A DNA stretch of 34,986 bases from contig DYJR01000004.1 in assembly GCA_020723015.1 (NCBI GenBank), positions 5,720 to 40,705 of the forward strand. The letters run 5' to 3'. The position numbers and the translations under genes are program-made. Shown one piece after another: positions 9,144 through 19,121 of the stretch. Below the pieces are notes generated by a model. It made no database searches. It was given only the letters and a program-made list of their open reading frames with translations, and was not told the origin of the DNA. The number at the start of each line of letters is the position of its first letter. The stretch's first letter is position 1. The DNA comes from Arcobacter nitrofigilis. Lineage in GTDB: Bacteria; Campylobacterota; Campylobacteria; Campylobacterales; Arcobacteraceae.

Positions 9144-9425
9144 TTAACTATCTAGTTTACCTATTGCATATGAGACGAAACTCTTAGCTTTTGTTTGTAT
9201 ATTTTCAAATGTTGAGAGCTCATCTGTTACCAAAGGATACCCTAATGTTCTCAATTTACTTTTAAGAGTGTCTATTTTCGTATCATCTATATCTAGCGTA
9301 ATTACTCTTGGCATTACTTCAAGGTTTACTTCTACTTCACCGAAATCTTCTTTAAGTGCTTTTTTTAGAGTATTTGCACATCCACCGCATTTTACGTTAT
9401 TTACTTCAAACGATTGTAGAGCCAT
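9144..9425 (-). CDS. Heavy-metal-associated (HMA/CopZ-like) domain protein
   Basis: VNNVKCGGCANTLKKAL metal-binding-like motif and HMA-like fold length. Confidence 0.75.
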   Translation of the reverse strand: MALQSFEVNNVKCGGCANTLKKALKEDFGEVEVNLEVMPRVITLDIDDTKIDTLKSKLRTLGYPLVTDELSTFENIQTKAKSFVSYAIGKLDS

Positions 9426-9458
9426 ATTTTATCCTTGTATAAAGATTTAGGTACTGAT

Positions 9459-9484
9459 CATACTATATATTGTATTATAGTATG
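9459..9484. promoter_or_regulatory. Perfect 9-bp inverted repeat CATACTATA-N8-TATAGTATG in a divergent intergenic region (candidate operator)
   Basis: 9459-9467 is the reverse complement of 9476-9484. Confidence 0.4.
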
Positions 9485-9604
9485 CTATTTTTTAAGATAT
9501 TTAAAAAATTCTTAAAGGATAAAATTTGTCCTATTTCTTTTGTTATTTTAATTTAAAAATGATATAATTTTACAATTACAAAATTAAATAAATAAGGATT
9601 GAAT

Positions 9605-10201
9605 ATGTTAGTAACAAAAAAAGCTCCGGATTTTACGGCTACAGCTGTATTAGGTAACAATGAAATAGTAGATAATTTTAGATTGTATGATAATTTAGGT
9701 GAAAAAGGTACAGTTGTATTTTTCTACCCGTTAGACTTTACATTCGTATGTCCATCTGAAATTATTGCGTTTGACAAAAGATTAGAAGAGTTTACTTCTA
9801 GAGGTGTTAATGTAATAGGTGTATCTGTTGATAGCCAATTTTCACACTTTGCATGGAAAAACACTGCAGTTAAAGAAGGTGGTATAGGTCAAGTTAGATT
9901 CCCTCTTGTAGCGGATTTAAATAAACAAATTTCAAGAGATTTCGATGTATTATTCAACGAGTCTGTTGCATTGAGAGGAAGTTTCCTATTAGATTCTGAC
10001 GGAACAGTAAGACACGCAGTAATCAACGATTTACCGCTTGGAAGAAACATAGATGAGATGATAAGAATGGTTGATACTATGATTTTCGTAAATACTCACG
10101 GTGAAGTTTGCCCAGCTGGATGGCAAAAAGGTGACGAAGGTATGAAAGCTGACACAAAAGGTGTTGCTGAGTACTTGGCTAAAAATAGCGACAAACTATA
10201 A
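9605..10201 (+). CDS. 2-Cys peroxiredoxin (AhpC/TSA family)
   Basis: FYPLDFTFVCPSEIIAF and HGEVCPAGW cysteines. ATG 9605 has AAGGA at 9594-9598; the track TTG start at 9599 is too close to it. Confidence 0.92.
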   Translation: MLVTKKAPDFTATAVLGNNEIVDNFRLYDNLGEKGTVVFFYPLDFTFVCPSEIIAFDKRLEEFTSRGVNVIGVSVDSQFSHFAWKNTAVKEGGIGQVRFPLVADLNKQISRDFDVLFNESVALRGSFLLDSDGTVRHAVINDLPLGRNIDEMIRMVDTMIFVNTHGEVCPAGWQKGDEGMKADTKGVAEYLAKNSDKL

Positions 10202-10227
10202 TAAATGTGGCGAGAGCCATATTTATT
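10200..10227 (+). terminator. Stem-loop directly after the peroxiredoxin gene (12-bp stem, GAGA loop)
   Basis: AATAAATGTGGC-GAGA-GCCATATTTATT with one G.U pair; no clean U-tract. Confidence 0.55.
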
Positions 10228-10258
10228 AATTAATAATTAATAGCTAATAATTAACAGT
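10224..10258. repeat. Heptad tract TAATAAT TAATAGC TAATAAT TAACAGT
   Basis: Exact 7-nt phasing 10231-10258. Confidence 0.85.
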
Positions 10259-10320
10259 TTTGGAGTTGCTTCACAACGGTAATTGACTAAAACATCACTA
10301 AGTGATACTTAAGTTATTAA

Positions 10321-12144
10321 TTATTCATTGTTGGTTACTAATTTAGCTATTTGTTCCGGTGTAACTCCCAAACCTCTTTCCACGTCTTTCGTATCACCGT
10401 GTTGTATAAATATATCATCATATTCAAAACTTGTCAGTTTAATATCAGTTATTTGTTTTAGGCTCAAAAATTCTAGTATAGCACTTCCGACACCGCCTTG
10501 TTTTTGCGAGTCGCTAAATACATACCAGTTTTTGTATTTGTGAGATAGTTTTTCAAGCATTTCGCTATCAAGAGGTTTTACGAATTTCAAATCTAGTATT
10601 GCTATATCTTTGTCTATTTGTTTTGCAGTATTTATCGCTTTTGCTACTCCCGTGCCGTAACCTATAAATAATATATCGCCATTACCGTCTTTTAAGAGTT
10701 CACTTTTACCTATCTCAAAAGTTGTAGGGGCAAATTCTAAAGTTTCATAAGCACCTCTAGGGTATCTTACGGCACAAGGGTGTGGACATGTGTATGCAAA
10801 TTCTAGAGATAGCTCAAGTGTTTTTTCATCTCTTGGAGCCAATAAAACCATATTCGGTATAAATCTAAGATATGATATATCATAAACACCTTGATGTGTT
10901 TCTCCGTCATTTCCTACTATTCCTGCTCTATCTATGGCAAATACAACAGGTAAATTCATCAAACATACATCATGTACTATTTGGTCAAATCCTCTTTGTA
11001 AAAAAGTTGAATAAATAGTAATAAAAGGCTTAAAACCCTCTTTTGCCATAGCAGCCATAGAGGTAACTGCGTGTTGTTCTGCTATTGCAACATCCCAAAA
11101 ACGTGATGGGAATTTGCTCATTAGTTTATCTATTCCGGTACCGCTTGGCATAGCTGCCGTTACACCGACTATATTTTCGTATTGTTGTGCCATTTGTAAA
11201 AGTTTATCGCTAAAAACGGCAGTTGCACTTTTTGCTCCCGCTTTTTTTATGAATTCACCCGTTTCTACACGAAAAGGTCCTACTCCATGCCAATGTTCAT
11301 GACACCCTTCAGCTATTTTGTAACCTTTGCCTTTTATAGTTTTAGCATGAACTATTACCGGTTTGCCCATCTCTTTTGCTATTTGTAAAGTGTCGATGAT
11401 TTCTTCAAGATTATGTCCGTCAATAGGTCCTATATAATCAATCCCCATCTCTTCAAATAAAATACCAGGTGTAATAAGCTTGATACTTTCTTCAAATCTT
11501 TTTGCCAAATATGTAGTACCGTCAGGGAAGTTTTTTTTCAAAAAGCTATCTACTTTTTCTTTAAAGTTTTGATACGTCTTACCTGCTAATATTTTACTTA
11601 AGTGTTTGCTGATAGCACCTATCGGTTTTGCTATACTCATTTCATTGTCGTTTAGTATGATAACCACAGGATATTTGATATCACCAAGTTCATTTAGTGC
11701 TTCATACACCATCCCTGCGGTCATACTTCCATCTCCTATCATAACAACAGGAACTCTTGACTCATTTTTTAGTTTGATAGCCTTTGCGGCACCTACTGCT
11801 AAAGATATGGATGTAGAACTATGCCCTGCAACGAAATAATCTGCATCACTCTCCTTTGGTTTTGTAAAACCGCTCATACCGCCGAATTGTCTAAGGGTGG
11901 TAAACTCCTCCCATCTATTTGTGAGAAGTTTGTGTGGGTAGCATTGGTGACTTACGTCAAATATAAAAGGGTCACTTTTTGCATCAAAAACATAGTGCAT
12001 ACCGAGAGTTAGTTCAACTGCACCCAGTGTAGAACTGAAGTGTCCACCGTTACGGCTAACTACTTCTATTATTCTATTTCTTATGTCTTGTGCAATTTGT
12101 TCTAATTCTTGCGTACTTTTGTTTTTGATATTTATATCTTTCAT
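10321..12144 (-). CDS. dxs: 1-deoxy-D-xylulose-5-phosphate synthase
   Basis: GGHFSSTLGAVELTLGMHYVF, FVAGHSSTSISLAVGAA, VMIGDGSMTAGMVYEALN, AIDRAGIVGNDGETHQGVYDISYLR. Confidence 0.96.
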   Translation of the reverse strand: MKDINIKNKSTQELEQIAQDIRNRIIEVVSRNGGHFSSTLGAVELTLGMHYVFDAKSDPFIFDVSHQCYPHKLLTNRWEEFTTLRQFGGMSGFTKPKESDADYFVAGHSSTSISLAVGAAKAIKLKNESRVPVVMIGDGSMTAGMVYEALNELGDIKYPVVIILNDNEMSIAKPIGAISKHLSKILAGKTYQNFKEKVDSFLKKNFPDGTTYLAKRFEESIKLITPGILFEEMGIDYIGPIDGHNLEEIIDTLQIAKEMGKPVIVHAKTIKGKGYKIAEGCHEHWHGVGPFRVETGEFIKKAGAKSATAVFSDKLLQMAQQYENIVGVTAAMPSGTGIDKLMSKFPSRFWDVAIAEQHAVTSMAAMAKEGFKPFITIYSTFLQRGFDQIVHDVCLMNLPVVFAIDRAGIVGNDGETHQGVYDISYLRFIPNMVLLAPRDEKTLELSLEFAYTCPHPCAVRYPRGAYETLEFAPTTFEIGKSELLKDGNGDILFIGYGTGVAKAINTAKQIDKDIAILDLKFVKPLDSEMLEKLSHKYKNWYVFSDSQKQGGVGSAILEFLSLKQITDIKLTSFEYDDIFIQHGDTKDVERGLGVTPEQIAKLVTNNE

Positions 12145-13241
12145 TATTTACCTAGCACTTCTTTAAAAATCTTAAAAAATTTACTATTTTGTTCGTTTGT
12201 TCCTATGGTAATTCTAATAGCATTTAGACCATAGCTTGTCAAATCTCTTATAATCATACCTCTTTTTAGAAGTGCATTTGCAACCTCTTTTGAGCTTACA
12301 CCTTCAAGATAGTATGTGATAAAGTTTGTATAGCTTGGGATATAAGTGATATTCATTTCTTTTGCAAACTCTTCGTATCTTGACATTTCCGTAAAGTTTT
12401 TTGCTATACATTCACTTATGAATTCTTCGTCTTTAAGTGCTTCTATAGCACTTGCAAGGCTCAACGTGGTGATATTAAAAGGTGGTCTTACTTTGTGTAA
12501 AGTCGATATTATATCTTCGTTTGCGATACCATATCCAACCCTCATACCCCCTAGTGCATAAGCTTTTGAAAATGTACCTAGATATATTACGTTTGGATAT
12601 TTTGCTATCACATCTGAAGCTACTATCTCTTTTTTGCTATCTTTGTATTTTGCATATTCACCGTAAGCACAATCAAGAATTACAAGCGTATCACTTGCAA
12701 CTTCATCTAAAAATTTATATACATCTTCTTTATCAAGACATTCACCAAGAGGGTTGTTTGGAAGGCAAAGGAATATTATATCCGCACCTTCTTGCGTGTA
12801 TATTTCTCTAAACTCATCTAAAACATGGTGGTGGCTAGGAGTTCTTAATACCTTTGCACCTACGTGTTTAGAATATATTTCATACATAGCAAATGTAGTT
12901 TTACTCATCAATACTTTTGAATCTTTGTTACATTTTGCATGGATACAAAATTCCAAAACTTGGTCACTACCGCTTCCTATGATGATATTTTTACTATTTA
13001 CTCCGAATTTACTTGATAGGGAATCTTTTAATTCAAAAAAACTATCATCAGGGTACAAAAACGCTTTACTTGCTATCTCTTGAAGTTTTGCGATAACTTT
13101 TGGAGATGTACCGTAAGGATTTTCGTTTGAAGCAAGTTTTACTACATCTTTTGGTTCTATACCAAACTCTCTAACAACAAGCTCTATAGGTTTACCCGCT
13201 TCATAGCTTGTAACGTTGTCTAAAACACTATTAAATTTCAT
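12144..13241 (-). CDS. hisC: Histidinol-phosphate aminotransferase
   Basis: [33 protein letters not shown] (PLP lysine), C-terminal [10 protein letters not shown]. Confidence 0.94.
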   Translation of the reverse strand: MKFNSVLDNVTSYEAGKPIELVVREFGIEPKDVVKLASNENPYGTSPKVIAKLQEIASKAFLYPDDSFFELKDSLSSKFGVNSKNIIIGSGSDQVLEFCIHAKCNKDSKVLMSKTTFAMYEIYSKHVGAKVLRTPSHHHVLDEFREIYTQEGADIIFLCLPNNPLGECLDKEDVYKFLDEVASDTLVILDCAYGEYAKYKDSKKEIVASDVIAKYPNVIYLGTFSKAYALGGMRVGYGIANEDIISTLHKVRPPFNITTLSLASAIEALKDEEFISECIAKNFTEMSRYEEFAKEMNITYIPSYTNFITYYLEGVSSKEVANALLKRGMIIRDLTSYGLNAIRITIGTNEQNSKFFKIFKEVLGK

Positions 13242-13261
13242 TTTATGCTATTCCTTAATAA

Positions 13262-14137
13262 TTAATTAAAATCCATTTTTGCACTTAGTCCTGAACTGAA
13301 GTATTTTACAACACTTTGCATACTACTTTCCATAAGTTTGTTCATAAACTTCTCAAATTCGTCCTCTTTCGTCCAAACGGGAACACTTACACCGCTTAGA
13401 GTCATAAGCTCTTTTTGAGCAGTTGATAATGTTCCTATCTCATCTATAAGACCTACTTCTTTAGCTCCGTGAGCAGTAAAAATATGAGCATCTGCAAAAT
13501 GTGTATGATTTTTTGGGTCAAGATTTCTAGCACTACTTACGTCTGCTACAAACATATCGTAAGTTTGGGATATAACCTTTTGAATCTCTTCTTTTTCGTA
13601 CTCTTTCCACTCTCTAAAAGGGGTACCTGTTTCTTTGTATTTACCTATTTTTTCTGTTTGAGGTTTGATGCCTAGCTTTGAAATAAGTTCTTCTACATTG
13701 AAGCTTTGGAAAATCACACCGATACTTCCTATCATACTGCCCGGGTTTGCTATGATTTTGTTACTCCAAATAGAGGCATAATACCCACCGCTTGCCATAA
13801 CACCGCTTGCATAAGCTACTACGGGTTTCGTCTCTTTTAGTTCTTTGATAACATAAGCTAACTCAACGCTTGGAGCAACCGCACCGCCTGGAGAATCAAC
13901 CACAAACAAAACACCTTTTATGTTTTTGTCATCTTTTGCCTCTTGAAGTTTTTCAAGAACTTTGGATGTATCCATAATAGCACCTGATAGCTCTATTTTT
14001 GCAAGGTTTGCTTGAGGTACTATTTCACCGCTAGGTGTCAAAACTAAAAAAAGGATAGTCAAAAATACCACTGTTTTGAAATAGTTTTGTATAAAATCAA
14101 ATATTGCTTTTATTTTTTCAAGTATTAAACTAAACAA
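13262..14137 (-). CDS. sppA: Signal peptide peptidase SppA-type (S49) protease
   Basis: VDSPGGAVAPSVELAYVI, VVAYASGVMASGGYYASIWSNKIIANPGSMIGSIGVI. The track GTG start is 14164, but TTG 14137 has an AAAGGAG ribosome-binding site. Confidence 0.88.
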   Translation of the reverse strand: MFSLILEKIKAIFDFIQNYFKTVVFLTILFLVLTPSGEIVPQANLAKIELSGAIMDTSKVLEKLQEAKDDKNIKGVLFVVDSPGGAVAPSVELAYVIKELKETKPVVAYASGVMASGGYYASIWSNKIIANPGSMIGSIGVIFQSFNVEELISKLGIKPQTEKIGKYKETGTPFREWKEYEKEEIQKVISQTYDMFVADVSSARNLDPKNHTHFADAHIFTAHGAKEVGLIDEIGTLSTAQKELMTLSGVSVPVWTKEDEFEKFMNKLMESSMQSVVKYFSSGLSAKMDFN

Positions 14138-15356
14138 TTTTTTCTCCTTTGATAAATGTTGCACTACTATTTGACGTGTGTAATATTAATTGTAAAAAAA
14201 TATCTTTTTTTTCACAAGCATCAGGTAAAGTTACGGTAATAATATCGGCATCATAACTTTTTTTAAGTGAGCCTTTGTTTTTCATACCTAGTGCTTTTGC
14301 GCCGCCTTTTGTAGAGGCATTGAGTAGTTTTTTGCTTAAGTCCGTGATATTGATATGCTGATGTATAAATAAAGCATTTTTCATCTCTTCCCAAAGGGAT
14401 AAAGAGTAGTTCGAACTTAAGCCGTCCGTTCCTAGTGCAAAGCTTCTGTGTGCGATATTTTTGTATTCAAGGGTTGAATTTGTCAAAAATCTATTTGATA
14501 CGGGACAGTGAATAATAGTGGCATTTAATTCGTCTATTGTTTCTAACTCTTCATCGTTTGCTTGACAGCAATGTGTAAAACTAAGATTTTCTATCCCTTT
14601 GAATTGATTTAAAAACTCGTGAGCTTTTGTAATACTTTGCGTTTGGTTCAGAAAATTTTTGAAAAAATCAGACATACCTCCGCTTGAACTCTCTAGCCAC
14701 TCTTTTTCTTCTATGCTTTCCAAAAAGTGTGCCGTAACGGATAGGTTTTGTTCACGTGCTAGTTTCAAAGTTTCTCTTATCAAAAACGGATGTACGGAAT
14801 AGGGTGAATGGATAGCTATTGCAGGAGTATATCTATCGCTTTTTAGCTTTGCTGAAGCCTTGAGTCTAGCTTGAAAATCTGCAAAAAGAGTATCAACCAT
14901 AGAGGCATTACTCCCTATTATTTCGCTAAAATGAACTACGTTTAGTTTGGTTTTTTGCAAAGACTCCATATCAAACCCATAGCTACTTATAGCTCCTATG
15001 GTAGTAGTACCGTTTTTTAGTATGGCTTGAAGCTCATTATCTATTAACTCCGTATCTGCTTTTTCTATGAGTTGGGCACGGTGTTCTATGACGCTATTTA
15101 ACCATGTCATAAAATTGCCATATTTTAGTGTAGTTTTGTTTGCACTAAATTCGAGGTGAACGTGTGGATTTATAAGTCCAGGGAGTATTACGGTGTTTGG
15201 AGCTGTCGTCGTGATAGGCGTATTTGGATATTTTGAAGAAATATCTTCAAAACTACCCAAATCTATTATCGTGTCGTCAAAAACAATACAACCATTTTCG
15301 ATGATATTATCGTATTCATCGCACGTTACAATCCAATCGGCTTGAATAATAGTCAT
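14130..15356 (-). CDS. mqnX: Amidohydrolase, probable aminodeoxyfutalosine deaminase (MqnX-like)
   Basis: VILPGLINPHVHLEF metal motif, THCCQANDEEL, LGTDGLSSNYSLSLWEEM; resembles the Helicobacter/Campylobacter chlorohydrolase-type aminofutalosine deaminases. Confidence 0.7.
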   Translation of the reverse strand: MTIIQADWIVTCDEYDNIIENGCIVFDDTIIDLGSFEDISSKYPNTPITTTAPNTVILPGLINPHVHLEFSANKTTLKYGNFMTWLNSVIEHRAQLIEKADTELIDNELQAILKNGTTTIGAISSYGFDMESLQKTKLNVVHFSEIIGSNASMVDTLFADFQARLKASAKLKSDRYTPAIAIHSPYSVHPFLIRETLKLAREQNLSVTAHFLESIEEKEWLESSSGGMSDFFKNFLNQTQSITKAHEFLNQFKGIENLSFTHCCQANDEELETIDELNATIIHCPVSNRFLTNSTLEYKNIAHRSFALGTDGLSSNYSLSLWEEMKNALFIHQHINITDLSKKLLNASTKGGAKALGMKNKGSLKKSYDADIITVTLPDACEKKDIFLQLILHTSNSSATFIKGEKIV

Positions 15357-15359
15357 TAG

Positions 15360-15833
15360 TTACGCTTGTGCAGGTGCTTGTGCTTCTTGGTAAGCTCTTA
15401 TTTCGTTTAGAACTTGCATAAGAGCAATAAGTCCTAAATGGTATCCAAACGGTCCAAATCCAGAGATAATACCCGTACTACTTGCCGCCGTTAGAGATTT
15501 TTGTCTGAAATCTTCTCTTTTATAAAGGTTACTGATATGTACTTCAACAGTCGGAAGATTTACCGCTGCAAGAGCATCTCTGATAGCAATGCTAGTGTGA
15601 GTGTAAGCTGCAGGGTTAATAATGATACCTTGAACCGTACCTAAGCACTCTTGGATTTTGTCAACTATTTCACCCTCTAAGTTGCTTTGGAAAAATTCTA
15701 TTTCTACACCGCTTTGTTCTGCCGTAGCCTGAAGCTGTGCGTGGATTTGATCTAACGTCATACCACCGTAGATGTGTTGTTCTCTAACACCTAACATATT
15801 TAAATTTGGTCCTTGAATAACTGCTATTTTCAT
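15360..15833 (-). CDS. aroQ: 3-dehydroquinate dehydratase, type II
   Basis: [66 protein letters not shown]. Confidence 0.96.
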   Translation of the reverse strand: MKIAVIQGPNLNMLGVREQHIYGGMTLDQIHAQLQATAEQSGVEIEFFQSNLEGEIVDKIQECLGTVQGIIINPAAYTHTSIAIRDALAAVNLPTVEVHISNLYKREDFRQKSLTAASSTGIISGFGPFGYHLGLIALMQVLNEIRAYQEAQAPAQA

Positions 15834-15925
15834 ATATATAGTTCCTTTTTTGTATTTCTCTTATTAAAAATTAGCTAGTATTATACATAAATTAATATAA
15901 AAGTGACTTTTGATATTGGGGTATT

Positions 15926-16951
15926 ATGAAAAACTATATTTTAAAAGATGAAAATGCGGTATATTTTGAGAGTGGATTTAGTTGTGATAATGTTTTGTTT
16001 TTAAGACTTGGAAGTGAAGGGTTTTTTATAACCGACCCTAGGTATTCAAGTGAAGCAAAAGAGTGTGTAAAAAACGGCATAGAGGTGATAGAAGCTAGAG
16101 ATTTACACAAAAGTGCAAGAGAAATCATAAAAAAAAGTAAGATTAGTAAGCTGTTTTTTAATCCTGCCGATTTGACTTACAGTGATTTTTTGGGACTTGA
16201 TAAAAAGCTAAATATAAAGCTGACTCCAAAAAAAGAGTTTTCAAAACAGATGCGTATTATCAAAACAGATGAAGAGATAGCTATCTTGAAAGAAGCTGTA
16301 AGGCTAGGGCGAGAGGGGTTTAAAACTCTTGGAGAGGTTTTGAAAAGTTCGGTAAATTTGAGTGAAAAAGAGATACATTATAAGGCAAAAGAGTCTATGA
16401 TCTTCAAAGGGGAATATGACTTAAGCTTCGACCCAATAACCGCTATCAACGAAAATGCGGCCAAACCCCATGCACTTCCCACAAATAAAATCTTACAAAA
16501 AGATGATTTACTTTTGATTGATGCAGGGCTTAAATATAAAAGATATTGTAGTGATAGGACTGTTACCCTTAGCTTTGGTGATGGTTTGGATATAGAAAAT
16601 AGAGAACAAAGATTTACAAACCAAACTTGGCAAAAGATATACGATATAGTCCTAAAAGCCCAAAGAAATGCGATAGAAAACGCTAGGGTAGGGATGAAAG
16701 CAAGTGAGATAGATGCCCTTGCAAGAAGTGTAATAGAAGATGCTGGATACGACAAATATTTCGTACATAGTACTGGACACGGAGTAGGGCTAGACATCCA
16801 CGAATACCCTACAATTAGTTCAAAAAGCGATGTCATCATCGAAGAAAATATGGTATTTACCATAGAACCGGGGATTTATCTTGATGGGGATATGGGTGTG
16901 AGGATAGAGGATATGGTAGTGATGAAGGGTGGGAGGGCGGAGGTGATGTAG
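15926..16951 (+). CDS. M24 family aminopeptidase (Xaa-Pro peptidase-like)
   Basis: LLIDAGLKYKRYCSDRTVTLSFG, HSTGHGVGLDIHEYPTIS, ENMVFTIEPGIY, GVRIEDMVVM. Confidence 0.9.
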   Translation: MKNYILKDENAVYFESGFSCDNVLFLRLGSEGFFITDPRYSSEAKECVKNGIEVIEARDLHKSAREIIKKSKISKLFFNPADLTYSDFLGLDKKLNIKLTPKKEFSKQMRIIKTDEEIAILKEAVRLGREGFKTLGEVLKSSVNLSEKEIHYKAKESMIFKGEYDLSFDPITAINENAAKPHALPTNKILQKDDLLLIDAGLKYKRYCSDRTVTLSFGDGLDIENREQRFTNQTWQKIYDIVLKAQRNAIENARVGMKASEIDALARSVIEDAGYDKYFVHSTGHGVGLDIHEYPTISSKSDVIIEENMVFTIEPGIYLDGDMGVRIEDMVVMKGGRAEVM

Positions 16952-16985
16952 ATTAATTAATAACTAATAATTAATAGTTAATAAT
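16952..16985. repeat. Heptad tract TAATAAC TAATAAT TAATAGT TAATAAT
   Basis: Exact 7-nt phasing 16958-16985, immediately downstream of a stop codon. Confidence 0.88.
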
Positions 16986-17086
16986 TGCGGTATCGCTTGG
17001 GCGATTTAATAAATATTTATATTATATTATAAAAATTAAGTTCTAATATAGTAAGATCCAAAATATATAAAATAACGGAGTATGTA

Positions 17087-17953
17087 TTGACTTATCCACA
17101 AAGTATGGCTAGTTTGAAGTTTCAACCTTTTATAAAATGGGCAGGTGGCAAAAGGTCATTATTACCGGAGCTACTATCAAGGATACCTGAAAATTTCAAT
17201 AACTATTTTGAGCCTTTTGTGGGTGGTGGTGCATTGTTTTTTGAGCTCAAAAGATTAGGATTGCTTGACAACAAAAAGGTATATCTATTTGACAAAAACA
17301 AAGAACTTATCAATACTTATAAAGTTGTTCAAAATCACCATAATAAACTGCTCAAACTTCTCAAAGTTTATCAAGAAAAACATTCATATGATTTTTATTA
17401 TGAAACTAGGGCTATGGATAGAGATGCAAACTTTGCTGATTTGGATCCTGTAGAGAGAGCTGCTAGATTTATATACCTAAATAAAACTTGTTTCAATGGA
17501 TTATATAGGGTCAATAGCAAAGGTTATCATAATGTACCGCTTGGTAGCTACAAAAATCCGAATATCTATGATGAAAATGTTATAAATCTTAGTTCTATTG
17601 CTTTACAAGGTGCAACTATAGAAGTAGCTGATTTTAGTAAAACTTTGGAATATACCAATGCAAATGATTTTGTCTATTTTGATCCACCTTATTATCCTCT
17701 CAATCCAACATCTAGCTTCACGGTTTATCATGAGGATGTATTTTTGGATGATGAGCAAAAAAGACTTTTTGAAGTATTTAAAGACTTGGATAAAAAAGGC
17801 GTTTATATAATGCACTCAAACTCTGATACTGATTTTATAAAAGAACTTTATAAAGACTATACTATAGATTTTGTTGATTGTGCTAGGTTTATAAATAGTA
17901 AGAGTTGTGGACGAGGGAAGATAAAAGAGGTTTTAGTAAAGGGAAATAAATAA
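17087..17953 (+). CDS. dam: Dam-family DNA adenine methyltransferase (D12 class N6-adenine)
   Basis: PFIKWAGGKRSLLPELL (SAM motif), FEPFVGGGALFFEL, FVYFDPPYYPL catalytic DPPY; TTG start with GGAG 6 nt upstream. Confidence 0.9.
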   Translation: MTYPQSMASLKFQPFIKWAGGKRSLLPELLSRIPENFNNYFEPFVGGGALFFELKRLGLLDNKKVYLFDKNKELINTYKVVQNHHNKLLKLLKVYQEKHSYDFYYETRAMDRDANFADLDPVERAARFIYLNKTCFNGLYRVNSKGYHNVPLGSYKNPNIYDENVINLSSIALQGATIEVADFSKTLEYTNANDFVYFDPPYYPLNPTSSFTVYHEDVFLDDEQKRLFEVFKDLDKKGVYIMHSNSDTDFIKELYKDYTIDFVDCARFINSKSCGRGKIKEVLVKGNK

Positions 17954-18083
17954 TGAAGAACTGACCTTACGATAATCAAAAAAACACAAATATCTTAAAT
18001 TGTTTCAAATTTCCACACAAGTACTTTGCTAGCAACCAATTCTATTTTCAAATCTTAACAATAAATAGTTTAAATATTAATAA

Positions 18084-18460
18084 AATTGGGTACAAATAAA
18101 CCCAGATTATGCCGATATAATAACCTATTCAGACAAACAAATACCGCAAGATTTATCGAATATTCATGATTTGGATAAAATTTGTGATGAGATGGAAATA
18201 GTAGCAAAGGAACTTTTTAGGGTACTAAAACCAAATAAATATTGTGCTATTTTGATAGGTGACACTAGAAGAAAAAGATGTATCAGCCTTTGGCTTTTAT
18301 GGTAATGCAAAGATTTCTGAAAGTAGGATTTACGCTAAAAGAAGATATAATAAAACATCAACACAACTGCAAAGCTACAGGTTTTTGGGTCAATAAAAGT
18401 AAAGAAGCCAATTTCTTACTAATCATGCACGAGCATTTGTTTGTGTTTCAAAAGGTATGA
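18084..18460 (+). pseudogene. Decayed remnant of a second DNA methyltransferase (N4/N6 class), truncated at the N-terminus and frameshifted
   Basis: Frame 0: NPDYADIITYSDKQ...DLSNIHDLDKICDEMEIVAKELFRVLKPNKYCAILIGDTRRK. It continues in another frame from about 18275: MYQPLAFMVMQRFLKVGFTLKEDIIKHQHNCKATGFWVNKSKEANFLLIMHEHLFVFQKV. The break lies in a short A-run. Confidence 0.65.
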
Positions 18461-18531
18461 AAAAGGTTTCCCTAAAATTGTATGATTTAAAAACACAATC
18501 ATTAAACTCAGCTTTTGTGATTTATTTATTT

Positions 18532-18556
18532 TGGAGGTTAATCCCCTCAAAACTCT
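18532..18556. terminator. Possible bidirectional terminator between convergent genes
   Basis: TTTTG(G)AGG-TTAATC-CCCTCAAAA imperfect stem flanked by T- and A-rich DNA. Confidence 0.3.
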
Positions 18557-18585
18557 CTTCAAAACTTGTAAATCTTTGTTTGTTT

Positions 18586-18837
18586 TTACTGCAATGCTAA
18601 AAATATTTTAAAATATACCATAAAGAATTCACAAAATATTCTCCAAAATATCTCTAAAACTACAAACGCCACGAATAGGTAAAGTCTGTATTTGCTACTG
18701 TTGATATGCAATCTGTATTGTTTGAAATAATATACCACTATAAATGGAACGACAACAGCACCGGTGATATAGATAAAACCTATAATATAAGGGGTGATAA
18801 GTATATTGAAATTAAAAAAGTTAGTGATACCTTCCAT
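18586..18837 (-). CDS. Small membrane protein, DUF4282-like
   Basis: Two TM segments; C-terminal LEIFWRIFCEFFMVYFKIF resembles DUF4282; AAGGA upstream of ATG. Confidence 0.6.
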   Translation of the reverse strand: MEGITNFFNFNILITPYIIGFIYITGAVVVPFIVVYYFKQYRLHINSSKYRLYLFVAFVVLEIFWRIFCEFFMVYFKIFLALQ

Positions 18838-19121
18838 GATTATTTTTCCTTTTTTATTCTCTTATATAAGAAGTTGTATTTAAATATTTTACATTTTTCT
18901 CATTTGAATGTGCATTAAAAAATTCTTTTATTCGATATTCAATTTTTGAGAATTATACACTATCCTTTTCGAATATTCTTTACTTTAAAACCTGCATTTT
19001 TTATAATGTTGCATAATAGCAATAAAAAAACTAGATGTCAAGATTATTTTTAATTAAGTAGAGCACGGACTAAGATGATAGACAAATGTATCAATAAATA
19101 AACTTTTGATATAATGCCATT

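Noticed and set aside
12346-13083. Several + strand ORFs inside hisC
   Set aside because: hisC motifs on the - strand account for the whole region.
16378-16863. 161-aa reverse-strand ORF opposite the M24 peptidase
   Set aside because: Antisense shadow of a well-supported CDS with no recognisable domain.
17954-18083. Possible restriction endonuclease remnant (NCFKFPHKYFASNQFYFQILT)
   Set aside because: Too short and not recognisable with confidence by eye.
18271-18277. Phase-variable methyltransferase switching at the short A-run
   Set aside because: The run is only A5, and the gene also lacks its N-terminus and a normal DPPY motif, so decay is the better explanation.
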